From: Ureibacillus endophyticus
GTDB lineage: Bacteria > Bacillota > Bacilli > Bacillales_A > Planococcaceae
Length of the DNA stretch: 64,000 nt
Assembly (NCBI RefSeq): GCF_003628435.1
Contig: NZ_RBZN01000016.1
Coordinates: forward strand, 1-64,000
Direction of reading: 5' to 3'
In this document: positions 37,437 to 44,987 of the stretch, piece after piece
Layout of the letters: the number at the start of each line of letters is the position of its first letter
Position numbering within the stretch: the stretch's first letter is position 1
Position numbers and translations under genes: made by a program
Notes under the pieces: generated by a model
Told to the model about the DNA's origin: nothing
What the model saw: only the letters and a program-made list of their open reading frames with translations
Database searches by the model: none

Positions 37437-37721
37437 TTAGCCAAGGATAGCTAATACGTCAGATTCACGTAAGATTAAATATTCTTTACCTTCATATTTC
37501 ACTTCTGTACCTGAGTATTTAGAGAAGATGATAGTATCGCCTTCTTTTACTTCAAGTTCGACACGTGTGCCGTTATCTAGTACACGACCAGTTCCCACAG
37601 CAACAACTTTTCCTTCTTGTGGTTTTTCTTTTGCTGAATCTGGAAGTACAATTCCGAATTGTGTTTTTTCTTCCACCTCAACTAGTTCGATAATGATACG
37701 ATCACCTAATGGTCTTAACAA
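37437..37721 (-). CDS. groES: Co-chaperonin GroES
   Basis: 10-kDa co-chaperonin, 94 aa, the heptameric lid of GroEL. It carries [27 protein letters not shown], including the mobile loop, and ends in [18 protein letters not shown] at 37730 also lies in frame but touches the AGGAGG ribosome site directly; the TTG at 37721 is 9 bases from it and gives the family-standard length and N-terminus. Heat-shock control is through the CIRCE element upstream. Confidence 0.98.
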   Translation of the reverse strand: MLRPLGDRIIIELVEVEEKTQFGIVLPDSAKEKPQEGKVVAVGTGRVLDNGTRVELEVKEGDTIIFSKYSGTEVKYEGKEYLILRESDVLAILG

Positions 37722-37761
37722 GTGAAACAACCTCCTACGAATTTTAGTTTAAATATCTTTA

Positions 37762-37788
37762 TTAGCACTCCCTTAACCTGAGTGCTAA
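37762..37788. promoter_or_regulatory. CIRCE element (HrcA operator) of groESL
   Basis: TTAGCACTC, nine bases, GAGTGCTAA: a perfect CIRCE inverted repeat, the operator of the HrcA repressor, 41 bases upstream of the groES start and overlapping the transcription start region. Confidence 0.98.
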
Positions 37789-37798
37789 CACATCTATA

Positions 37799-37827
37799 AT
37801 AATAAAGAATTAGTTTTAGTTTTGCAA
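37799..37827 (-). promoter_or_regulatory. Sigma-A promoter of groESL
   Basis: On the minus strand TTGCAA (37822-37827) and TATTAT (37799-37804) are separated by exactly 17 bp, placing the start of transcription at the edge of the CIRCE element. Confidence 0.8.
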
Positions 37828-37967
37828 GTATCATGCATTAAAAAATTTTGTTTTCTTACCAATTTCAACTACAATAGAATATAGTTGGATATCTTTAGAC
37901 ACCTGATTAAGTTTGTCTACATAACCTATGTTTTAAACTCTATTTTTAGAAAGAGGGATTTTTTCTA

Positions 37968-38705
37968 TTGAGTACTCCTAAAAAATTTCAAACGCAAAAA
38001 ACGGCCTTTTACGTTTTACTGACCTACATTCTCTTTCAACTATCTAGTTTTATATTATTAATTCCACCAATAAGGGAGTTTTTCCTTCAATTTATTAGTA
38101 AAGATGGAGTAAATGCTGGGATTACATTAGCAGCTTGGTGGTCATCAGTCACTGCAGCGATTGCTTTTGTTGTTTGTATCATTTTAATGAGTAAAAATAA
38201 AAACTTCTGGAATGTATTTAATGGAGAGAAAGCATCTATTCCCGTATCAATCGGTTGGGGGATAATGGGTTTCTTCTTAGTGTATTTAGGGCAGACAATA
38301 GGTGCGTATATTGAATTGGCGCTCGGAATAGAATTTGGATCAGAAAACACTGAAACAATTATGTTAGTTACTGAAATTGCTCCAATCATGATTATTACGA
38401 CTGTATTATTTGGTCCAATATTAGAGGAATTGGTTTTTCGTCGTGTTGTGTTTGGGTCAATCATTCAAACCCAAAATTTTTGGGTAGCTGGTATTGTTAG
38501 TTCAATCATCTTTGCTGCAATCCATATAGACTTTACCCATATTATCTTATATACAATTAGCGGTTTCGTTTTTGCATTCTTATACTACAAAACAAAACGC
38601 ATTCTAACATCGATTATTTCACATATGATGTTAAATGGATTCGTCACATTCATTCAACTAAACGCAGACAAAATCCAACAAATATCAGATCAACTAAATA
38701 AGTAG
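37968..38705 (+). CDS. CPBP intramembrane metalloprotease (YdiL-like)
   Basis: Membrane protease of the CPBP/Abi family, 245 aa, with about seven hydrophobic segments. The active-site motifs are present: EELVFRR (the EExxxR box, about residues 151-157) and FAAIHIDF containing the second conserved His (about 188). It starts at TTG with AAGAGGG upstream. Divergent from groES. In B. subtilis ydiL occupies the equivalent place beside groES, followed by ydiK and the tat genes; here the phenylacetate island comes next instead. Substrate unknown. Confidence 0.85.
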   Translation: MSTPKKFQTQKTAFYVLLTYILFQLSSFILLIPPIREFFLQFISKDGVNAGITLAAWWSSVTAAIAFVVCIILMSKNKNFWNVFNGEKASIPVSIGWGIMGFFLVYLGQTIGAYIELALGIEFGSENTETIMLVTEIAPIMIITTVLFGPILEELVFRRVVFGSIIQTQNFWVAGIVSSIIFAAIHIDFTHIILYTISGFVFAFLYYKTKRILTSIISHMMLNGFVTFIQLNADKIQQISDQLNK

Positions 38706-39127
38706 AAAAGCGAAGGCGGCTCTCCCAGGCTCGACACGCGCTGGCCGACAAAAACGCCACATCGTGTGGCATTGTCGGCACTTGTACATCCGTGTACTTC
38801 GGAGACTTAGACAAGAAGGCGCTTTTTGCCTACGAAGAAGAAGTCGAAGCGTCGCGAGAGCCTAGCCGCCGCAGCTGGACAATAAAGAAAAGCGGAGCGC
38901 GTTCGTTCAGCTCCGACAGCAACTGGAAGAATCGACAAAAGGGCGCTTTTTGCCCTTGAAGACGATTCTGAAGTTGCCGAGGAGCTAACGCGCGAAGCTG
39001 GACATTCGAAAAGCGGAGGCGGCTCGTTCAGGCTCGACATGCGCTGGAAACTCTTCCTGCGAAGGCGCTTTTTGCCTTCGCAGGAAGAGTTGAAGCGTCG
39101 CAAGAGCCTAGCCGCCGCAGCTAGACA
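38705..39127. repeat. Array of three GC-rich palindromic repeats
   Basis: Three head-to-tail units of about 118-177 bases (38705-38881, 38888-39004, 39009-39127) and a decayed start of a fourth (about 39130-39170). Each begins AAAAGCGGAG (one variant AAAAGCGAAG) and ends GCTGGACA or GCTAGACA; the arms GGCGGCT/AGCCGCC and GGCTC/GAGCC pair, giving long hairpins. Unit 3 has an 18-bp perfect inner stem around a GCTTTTT loop. Unit 1 carries an extra nested stem (GCCGACA/TGTCGGC with GCCACA/TGTGGC). GC content is far above the surroundings. An open frame crossing the array is a by-product of the repeats, not a gene. Confidence 0.9.
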
Positions 39128-39386
39128 TTAGAAAAATGGAGAACGCTCGTTCAGCTGCGAAAACAACGAAATCATATACACCTATTTAATAGTACAAACT
39201 AAATGGTTTGTACTTCTTTTTTACAAGAAATCCTAGCTTAATGATAAAAAATATACATTTTGATTCATTTTTCAGAAAATGGTATCCTAGTAATAAGTAT
39301 ATTCTTTACTACTTTTACTAATAAACTAGCCCCTTTTATATAGATTCATTATAATAACGACTTTCCAAAGAAAGGAGTACTTTTAT
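39128..39386. other. Intergenic region before paaX
   Basis: After the repeat remnant comes a terminator-like hairpin and then about 165 bases of AT-rich DNA leading to paaX. The paaX promoter must be here but I could not choose a clear pair of boxes. Confidence 0.5.
39191..39214 (+). terminator. Terminator downstream of the CPBP gene and repeats
   Basis: A 9-bp perfect stem AGTACAAAC/GTTTGTACT with a 6-nt loop, followed by TCTTTTTT on the plus strand. Confidence 0.7.
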
Positions 39387-40271
39387 TTGAAAGCACAATC
39401 AATGATATTTACACTCTTTGGTGATTATATTTGTCACTACGGTTCAAAAATATGGATCGGCAGCTTAATTCGATTATTAAAGGAATTTGGACATAATGAA
39501 CAAACTGTTCGCGTAGCTGTTTCACGTATGGTGAAACAAGGATGGCTAAGTTCTGAAAAGAAAAGTAATAAAAGCTATTACTTCTTAACAAAACGCGGAG
39601 AACAACGGATTCAAGAAGCAGGTAATCGTATTTTTAAATTGAAATCGACTAAATGGGATGGCAAATGGCTTATCTTAATGTATACAATTCCAGAAGAGGA
39701 TCGTCATATTCGTGATGAACTACGACGCGAATTACATTGGAGTGGTTTTGGTTCATTTTCTAACGGTTGTTGGATAACACCAAATAATCTTGTAAATGAA
39801 GTAAAAATCCTTATTCAAAAATACGGCATTGAAGATTATGTTGAATTTTTTGTCGCTGATTATTTTGGACCTAAAGATGAGCAATTACTAGTTAGGAAAA
39901 GTTGGGATTTAGAAAGTATTGAAAAGCGTTACGAAGAATTTATTGATGAATACAGTAAAAAATTTATTATTCATCAGAGTATTATTGCTCAAGGTGAAAT
40001 GACAGATGCAGAATGTTTTGTAGAACGTTCTAAACTTGTTCATGAATACCGTAAATTCCTCTTTATTGACCCTGGCCTCCCAAATGAATTACTCCCTCAA
40101 ATGTGGAGTGGTAACCACGCTGCTTTATTATTCAAACAGTATTACAAAATTTTAGCGGAACCAGCTAGTCGCTTTTTCGAACAGATTTTCGAAAAAGATA
40201 ATGATTTACAGAAAAAAGATTCTTTATATGATGTTCAACATCATCCATATATGACAGACTTAAAAAGTTAA
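39387..40271 (+). CDS. paaX: PaaX family transcriptional repressor
   Basis: Regulator of phenylacetate catabolism, 294 aa. PaaX proteins are winged-helix repressors released from DNA by phenylacetyl-CoA. The N-terminal region (about residues 1-75: IFTLFGDYI, then EQTVRVAVSRMVKQGWL) is the DNA-binding part, followed by the conserved WDGKWLILMYTIPEEDRHIRDELRRELHWSGFGSFSNGCWI block (about 90-130) and a C-terminal ligand domain. Starts at TTG, 9 bases after AAAGGAG. It lies at one edge of the paa cluster, far from the paaK promoter but the only PaaX-type gene in it. Confidence 0.93.
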   Translation: MKAQSMIFTLFGDYICHYGSKIWIGSLIRLLKEFGHNEQTVRVAVSRMVKQGWLSSEKKSNKSYYFLTKRGEQRIQEAGNRIFKLKSTKWDGKWLILMYTIPEEDRHIRDELRRELHWSGFGSFSNGCWITPNNLVNEVKILIQKYGIEDYVEFFVADYFGPKDEQLLVRKSWDLESIEKRYEEFIDEYSKKFIIHQSIIAQGEMTDAECFVERSKLVHEYRKFLFIDPGLPNELLPQMWSGNHAALLFKQYYKILAEPASRFFEQIFEKDNDLQKKDSLYDVQHHPYMTDLKS

Positions 40272-40279
40272 CGAAAAAA

Positions 40280-40305
40280 AGAGGCTTCTTTAAATGGAAG
40301 CCTCT
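40280..40305. terminator. Bidirectional terminator, paaX and monooxygenase gene
   Basis: A 9-bp perfect stem AGAGGCTTC/GAAGCCTCT with an 8-nt loop; A7 on one side. It includes the stop codon of the convergent gene. Confidence 0.75.
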
Positions 40306-41258
40306 TCTACATTATATTCATTATACACAACTGCTAACTGTTCGCGCATTTCTTTCATTATATCTTGTATTAATTCTTCAACTGTTGGCAAATGGTTAAT
40401 TAAACCGGCTATTTGACCACTATTCATATAACCTTCTTCACCATTTCCTTCAATTGCCCCTTTAATGTGATAAGGTTCACTTGTTTTTTCATTATACTCT
40501 TCTAAGGTGATACCAGCTTTTTCTTGTTCCAAAATATTTTTAGCATAAGTATCTCGTAACACTCTACGCACCTGGTTTACTGAACGACCTAGAACCATCG
40601 TCTCCTGATCACTTGCTTTTAATAGTCTTTCTTTATAATAAGCATGTACTGGCATTTCTTGAGTTGCGATAAACCGTGTGCCCATTTGTACACCTGAAGC
40701 ACCTAACATCAATGCAGCTGCCAAACCACGACCATCTCCCACTCCCCCAGCGGCAACAACAGGGATAGAGACCGCTTTTGTAATTTGAGGAATAAGTGTC
40801 ATCGTTGTAAGTTCTAAATTTGAATTGATACCTGCAGCTTCAAATCCTTCTGCCACAAGTACATCTGCACCTGCTGCCTCCGCTTTTTGTGCATGCTTAA
40901 CTGCAGCCACTACTACAATCACTTTAATCCCAGCATCATGTAGTTTATCAATAAATGCTGCTGGATTGCCTGCTGATAGTGAAACAACTGGTACCTGTTG
41001 TTTGATTGCTAAATCTACTAATTCTTTCGAATGTGGATTCACGTTTATTGGAATATTAATAGCAAATGGTTTTGATGTTTTACTTTTAGTCTCAACGATT
41101 AATTTTTCTACTTCTTCTGGTGTCATTACGCCACTACCAATTGTTCCAAGACCACCAGCGTTACTAACAGCGGATGTAATTGTTGCATTACTTATATTAC
41201 CCATACCGCCTTGAATAATAGGATACTCGATATTTAGTAATCTACATAAACGTTTCAT
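40290..41258 (-). CDS. Nitronate monooxygenase / FabK-like FMN enzyme
   Basis: TIM-barrel FMN oxidoreductase of the nitronate monooxygenase/FabK family, 322 aa. Motifs: EYPIIQGGMGNISNATL-type N-terminus (PIIQGGMG), VVVAAVKHAQKAEAAGADVLVAEGFEAAG (about residues 109-137), AAGGVGDGRGLAAALMLGASGVQMGTRF (about 165-192, FMN phosphate site). Either nitronate oxidation or enoyl-ACP reduction is possible. Start set to the ATG at 41258 with GTGAGGTG before it. It lies inside the paa island, divergent from the PaaY-like gene, but no role in phenylacetate breakdown is known. Confidence 0.83.
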   Translation of the reverse strand: MKRLCRLLNIEYPIIQGGMGNISNATITSAVSNAGGLGTIGSGVMTPEEVEKLIVETKSKTSKPFAINIPINVNPHSKELVDLAIKQQVPVVSLSAGNPAAFIDKLHDAGIKVIVVVAAVKHAQKAEAAGADVLVAEGFEAAGINSNLELTTMTLIPQITKAVSIPVVAAGGVGDGRGLAAALMLGASGVQMGTRFIATQEMPVHAYYKERLLKASDQETMVLGRSVNQVRRVLRDTYAKNILEQEKAGITLEEYNEKTSEPYHIKGAIEGNGEEGYMNSGQIAGLINHLPTVEELIQDIMKEMREQLAVVYNEYNVEEASI

Positions 41259-41331
41259 AGAATGCACCTCACTTAAAATTATGATATACTATTTTTGGAA
41301 TAATTAAAATATTAAAAAAGGGGATGTTGAA

Positions 41332-41847
41332 ATGCTTGTACCTTATCTAGACAAAAAACCAATTGTGGATGAAACAGTATTTGTTGCACCTGGAGCCTAT
41401 ATTATTGGGGATGTAAAAATAGGCGCTCAATCTACAATTTGGTTCAATGCCGTCCTTCGCGGTGATGAAGATCTCATTCAAATAGGCGAAAGATGCAGTA
41501 TACAAGATAATTCAACAATCCACCATTTTGAAGGTGCACCTGTCATCATTGGGGATGAAGTAACAGTTGGTCACCAAGTCGTATTACATGGTTGTAAAAT
41601 TGGAAATCGCTCTATCATTGGAATGGGTTCTGTTATTTTAGATCATGTTGAAATTGGTGAAGAATGCATCATTGGGGCAAATACATTACTTACACAAGGA
41701 ACTAAAATACCACCTAGTTCCCTCGTTGTTGGATCTCCAGGTAAAGTCGTGCGTCAAATAAATGAAAAAGATTTAGAGCTTATTCAACTTTCAATTGATA
41801 CATATGTACAAAAAGGAATTCAATATAAACAAGTATTTAATAAGTAA
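41332..41847 (+). CDS. Gamma-carbonic-anhydrase-like hexapeptide protein (PaaY-like)
   Basis: Left-handed beta-helix protein of 171 aa with about six hexapeptide turns (IIGDVKIGAQSTIWFNAVLRGDE, VIIGDEVTVGHQVVLHGCKIGNRSIIGMGSVI). The three metal-ligand His residues of the family are present (HHFEG near 65 and GHQVVLHG near 83-88). Position within the paa cluster suggests PaaY, a thioesterase reported to hydrolyse dead-end ring-hydroxylated CoA thioesters; the sequence alone would equally fit B. subtilis YtoA-type proteins of unknown role. Ribosome site AAAGGGG. Own terminator. Confidence 0.78.
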   Translation: MLVPYLDKKPIVDETVFVAPGAYIIGDVKIGAQSTIWFNAVLRGDEDLIQIGERCSIQDNSTIHHFEGAPVIIGDEVTVGHQVVLHGCKIGNRSIIGMGSVILDHVEIGEECIIGANTLLTQGTKIPPSSLVVGSPGKVVRQINEKDLELIQLSIDTYVQKGIQYKQVFNK

Positions 41848-41861
41848 ATATGTATCAGGTT

Positions 41862-41895
41862 AGAATCAGAAACACGCTATTTAGTTTCTGATTCT
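41862..41895 (+). terminator. Terminator of the PaaY-like gene
   Basis: A 12-bp perfect stem (AGAATCAGAAAC and complement) with a 10-nt loop, then ATTATTTTTA. The sequence AACACGCTAT in the loop region also pairs with ATAGCGTGTT at 41926-41935, an alternative fold usable by the convergent gene. Confidence 0.75.
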
Positions 41896-41935
41896 ATTAT
41901 TTTTATATTAGTTTCTACTATTATAATAGCGTGTT

Positions 41936-42712
41936 TTATTCACCTAAAAATTTCGGCTCTCTTTTTTCATTAAACGCCTGTAAAGCTTCTATTCGATCTT
42001 TTGTCGGTATTACCACTTCATAAGCTTCCGTTTCAATTTTTAAACCTGTAGCTAAATCCGTATTCATACCCTTTGTAATCGCATATTTTGCTTGTCGCAC
42101 AGCAATAGGACCATTTTTCATAATTGCCTTTGCCAATTCTTCACTTGCTGAAATTACTTCTTCCGCTGGCACTACTTTTAACACAATGCCCTCTGCTAGT
42201 GCTTCTTCAGCAGTTAATTTTTTCGCTGTAAATATCATTTCTTTTGCTTTCATTTCACCAATTAAGCGTGGCAAACGCTGTGTTCCACCTGCGCCTGGAA
42301 TAATCGCCCAACTTGTTTCAGTAAGGCCCAGTTTCGCATGCTCAGCAGCAATCGCAAAATCACATGCCAATAACCATTCAAAACCACCACCAAGCGCATG
42401 CCCATTTACTGCAGCAATCGTTGGTTGAGGTAATTCAGCAATGCTATTAAACACATCACGAATCGCTTTTACGTTACGTCTTACTTGTTCATCATTTAAC
42501 GTTTTTCGTTCCTTTAAATCTGCACCTGCACTAAATGCTTTCGACCCAGCACCTGTGAAGATAACTACTCGAACATCATTATTTTTCGCAATTTCATCCA
42601 CTGTTTCTTGTAAACTTGATAACGTTTCGTAATTAAAACAGTTTAATACTTCGGGACGATTGACCGTCACGTAAGCAATATGATTTTTAACTTCGAATAA
42701 GACAACTGACAT
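41936..42712 (-). CDS. Enoyl-CoA hydratase/isomerase family protein
   Basis: Crotonase-fold enzyme, 258 aa. The oxyanion-hole block GAGSKAFSAGADLKE (about residues 54-68) and both catalytic Glu positions are there: GGGFEWLLACD (about 109) and LGLTETSWAIIPGAGGTQRL (about 129). It is therefore a hydratase, not a PaaG-type isomerase. It stands downstream of the thiolase gene but a terminator (42748-42786) separates them, so it may be transcribed alone or by read-through. Could act on 2,3-dehydroadipyl-CoA or another enoyl-CoA. Ribosome site GGGAGGA. Confidence 0.87.
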   Translation of the reverse strand: MSVVLFEVKNHIAYVTVNRPEVLNCFNYETLSSLQETVDEIAKNNDVRVVIFTGAGSKAFSAGADLKERKTLNDEQVRRNVKAIRDVFNSIAELPQPTIAAVNGHALGGGFEWLLACDFAIAAEHAKLGLTETSWAIIPGAGGTQRLPRLIGEMKAKEMIFTAKKLTAEEALAEGIVLKVVPAEEVISASEELAKAIMKNGPIAVRQAKYAITKGMNTDLATGLKIETEAYEVVIPTKDRIEALQAFNEKREPKFLGE

Positions 42713-42747
42713 TAAAATCCTCCCTACTAATACTGACTTATGCGGAA

Positions 42748-42786
42748 AAGAGCTGTCTCAAAAATTTACCTTTTGGGACAACTCTT
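42748..42786 (-). terminator. Terminator of the paaH-thiolase operon
   Basis: A 16-bp stem with one mismatch (AAGAG.TGTCTCAAAA and complement) around a 7-nt loop. It has the same GAGCTGTCTCAAAA arm as the hairpin near 5491-5528. Confidence 0.65.
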
Positions 42787-42790
42787 ACAA

Positions 42791-43996
42791 TTATTGTTCA
42801 ACCTTTTCGATAATTGTTGCAATGCCTTGTCCAACACCGATACACATTGTCGCTAATCCGTATTGTACGTCACGTTTTTGCATTTCATAGATTAATGTCG
42901 TCAAAATACGAGCCCCACTTGCACCTAATGGATGGCCAAAAGCAATTGCCCCACCATTTACGTTAACCTTAGAACTATCTAATTCTAGTTGTTTAACACA
43001 TTCGATTGATTGAGATGCAAAAGCTTCATTAATTTCAACTAATCCAATATCTGCTACGGAAAGTCCTGCACGTTTTAATGCTTTACGTGAAGCGTCAATT
43101 GGACCTAATCCCATTACTGCAGGTTCCAAACCAGCAATTGCACCCGTTACATATTTCGCTAATGGTTTAAGCCCTAACTCTTTCGCTTTGGATGCACTCA
43201 TGAGTAATAATGCAGAGGCACCATCGTTTACACCTGATGCATTCCCTGCTGTAACCGTGCCACCATCAAAAATTGGACGTAATTGCGCCAATTTTTCAAG
43301 GGTTGTGTCAGGACGTGGATGTTCATCTTTATCCACAATTGTTACATTGCCTTTTCTATCTTTAATTTCAACAGGTACGATTTCCTCTTTGAAACGATTT
43401 TCTTCAATCGCCCTTTTTGCACGTTGTTGGCTTTCAAAGGCGAATTGATCCTGTTCTTCACGACTAATTTGATATCTTTGTGCTACATTTTCAGCTGTTT
43501 GTGGCATTGAGTCAGAACCATACATCTCATGCAATTTTGGATTTGTAAAGCGCCAGCCAATTGTTGTATCAAACATTTTTAAATCGCCTCGTGGAAAATC
43601 ACTTTCCGCCTTTGCCATTACAAAAGGTGCACGAGTCATACTTTCCGTACCACCCGCAATGAAAATTTCCCCTTCACCAGCCATAATGGCACGTGCTGCA
43701 TAATGAACAGCATCCATACCAGAACCACAAAGTCGATTTATCGTTGTACCACCCACTTCAATAGGTAACCCTGCAAGTAAAGCAGACATCCTCGCTACGT
43801 CACGGTTATCTTCACCGGCTTGGTTGGCATTTCCTAACACAACATCTTCTATTTGATCCACTGGAACATTCGGATTACGTTCAATTAACGCCTTAATAAC
43901 AATTGCACCTAAATCATCTGGTCTTACAGATTTTAACGCACCTTTATATCGACCTATTGGAGTTCTAACTGCATCAACAATAACTACTTCATTCAT
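42791..43996 (-). CDS. paaJ: Acyl-CoA thiolase (3-oxoadipyl-CoA thiolase type)
   Basis: Thiolase of 401 aa that would cleave 3-oxo-5,6-dehydrosuberyl-CoA and 3-oxoadipyl-CoA to acetyl-CoA plus the shortened acyl-CoA. Catalytic residues: nucleophilic Cys in NRLCGSGMDAVH (about residue 90), NEAFASQ (about 321), GGAIAFGHPLGASG with His (about 357), and CIGVGQG with the second Cys (about 387). The context with paaH (4-base overlap) and the paa operon supports PaaJ/PcaF; general beta-ketothiolase is the alternative. Confidence 0.87.
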   Translation of the reverse strand: MNEVVIVDAVRTPIGRYKGALKSVRPDDLGAIVIKALIERNPNVPVDQIEDVVLGNANQAGEDNRDVARMSALLAGLPIEVGGTTINRLCGSGMDAVHYAARAIMAGEGEIFIAGGTESMTRAPFVMAKAESDFPRGDLKMFDTTIGWRFTNPKLHEMYGSDSMPQTAENVAQRYQISREEQDQFAFESQQRAKRAIEENRFKEEIVPVEIKDRKGNVTIVDKDEHPRPDTTLEKLAQLRPIFDGGTVTAGNASGVNDGASALLLMSASKAKELGLKPLAKYVTGAIAGLEPAVMGLGPIDASRKALKRAGLSVADIGLVEINEAFASQSIECVKQLELDSSKVNVNGGAIAFGHPLGASGARILTTLIYEMQKRDVQYGLATMCIGVGQGIATIIEKVEQ

Positions 43997-44868
43997 TTTT
44001 TCACCAACTCTTTATCGTCTGTATAGTCATAAACACCACGTCCACTTTTACGGCCAAGTCGACCTGCTTGTACATACTGCTCTAAAAGCGGTGCTGGTCT
44101 ATATTTTTCTCCTAATTTTTCGTGTAAGTAACGTAAGTTATTTAAGCGAACATCTAACCCTACTAAATCTACTAATTCAAATGGACCCATTGGATAATTT
44201 AATCCTAATTTAATCGCTTTATCGATTTCCTCAGGTGTTCCTAGGCCTTCTTGTAGCATATAAAATGCTTCATTTCCAACAAGTGCGCTAATACGACTTG
44301 TTACAAAACCAGGGAATTCATTAATAACCACAGTTTCTTTCCCCATTTGTTCAGCAACTTCTCGAATAAGTTGTGCAGTTTCATCGTTTGTTTCTAATCC
44401 GCGCACAATTTCAACTAGCTTCATTCGATGAACAGGGTTAAAGAAATGCATTGCAATCGTACGTTCCGGACGCCCTGCATAAGAAGCGATTTCAGTAGGG
44501 CTCATAGTAGATGTATTCGTTGCAAAATAGCAAGTAGATGGAGCATACTTTTCCATCTGCTCAAAAACAGACTTCTTTATGTCCCTTTTTTCAGGCACCG
44601 CTTCGATAATTAAATCTGCGTTACTTACCCCTTCAGCAAGGTTCGTAGTATAAGATAGTTTCGCTTGTCCTAAAGCAGCTTCTTGCTCAGTCAATTTTCC
44701 GCGTTTAAGTCCTTTTTCAAAAATACTGTTAATCTCTTTTTCTGCACTTTGCAATGCTTGACCATTTACATCAATTAACGTAGTTGTAAATCCACCCATT
44801 GCGGAAACATACGCAATTCCTCGACCCATAACACCAGAACCAATTATTGATATATGTTTTACTTTCAT
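43993..44868 (-). CDS. paaH: 3-hydroxyacyl-CoA dehydrogenase
   Basis: NAD-dependent dehydrogenase of 291 aa that oxidises 3-hydroxyadipyl-CoA to 3-oxoadipyl-CoA in the lower phenylacetate pathway. Rossmann motif IIGSGVMGRGIA (about residues 7-18); catalytic dyad region HFFNPVHRMKLVEIV with His/Glu (about 137-151) and the NEFPGFVTSRI segment (about 177). Single-domain length, about 290 aa. The start is placed at ATG 44868 after GGGAGGA; an upstream in-frame ATG has no ribosome site. Begins a two-gene operon with the thiolase, behind the terminator of the main operon. Confidence 0.88.
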   Translation of the reverse strand: MKVKHISIIGSGVMGRGIAYVSAMGGFTTTLIDVNGQALQSAEKEINSIFEKGLKRGKLTEQEAALGQAKLSYTTNLAEGVSNADLIIEAVPEKRDIKKSVFEQMEKYAPSTCYFATNTSTMSPTEIASYAGRPERTIAMHFFNPVHRMKLVEIVRGLETNDETAQLIREVAEQMGKETVVINEFPGFVTSRISALVGNEAFYMLQEGLGTPEEIDKAIKLGLNYPMGPFELVDLVGLDVRLNNLRYLHEKLGEKYRPAPLLEQYVQAGRLGRKSGRGVYDYTDDKELVKK

Positions 44869-44951
44869 AATAATCCTCCCACTAGTTGGAAAACTTATAG
44901 TAAATGTTTTGGAGATAAGTCTTTGATACACTTAGCAAATGAAAAAATAGA

Positions 44952-44977
44952 AGAATAGGAGAACAATCCCCTATTCT
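44952..44977 (-). terminator. Terminator of the main paa operon
   Basis: An 8-bp perfect stem AGAATAGG/CCTATTCT with a 10-nt loop, then CUAUUUUUUC on the minus strand. It lies 11 bases past the aldehyde dehydrogenase stop and divides the cluster into two units. Confidence 0.75.
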
Positions 44978-44987
44978 TTTTCATTTT

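Noticed and set aside
38807-39103. 98-aa minus-strand reading frame in the repeat array
   Set aside because: It spans two palindromic units, has Arg/Ser-rich composition dictated by the repeats, no ribosome site and no relation to any protein family I know.
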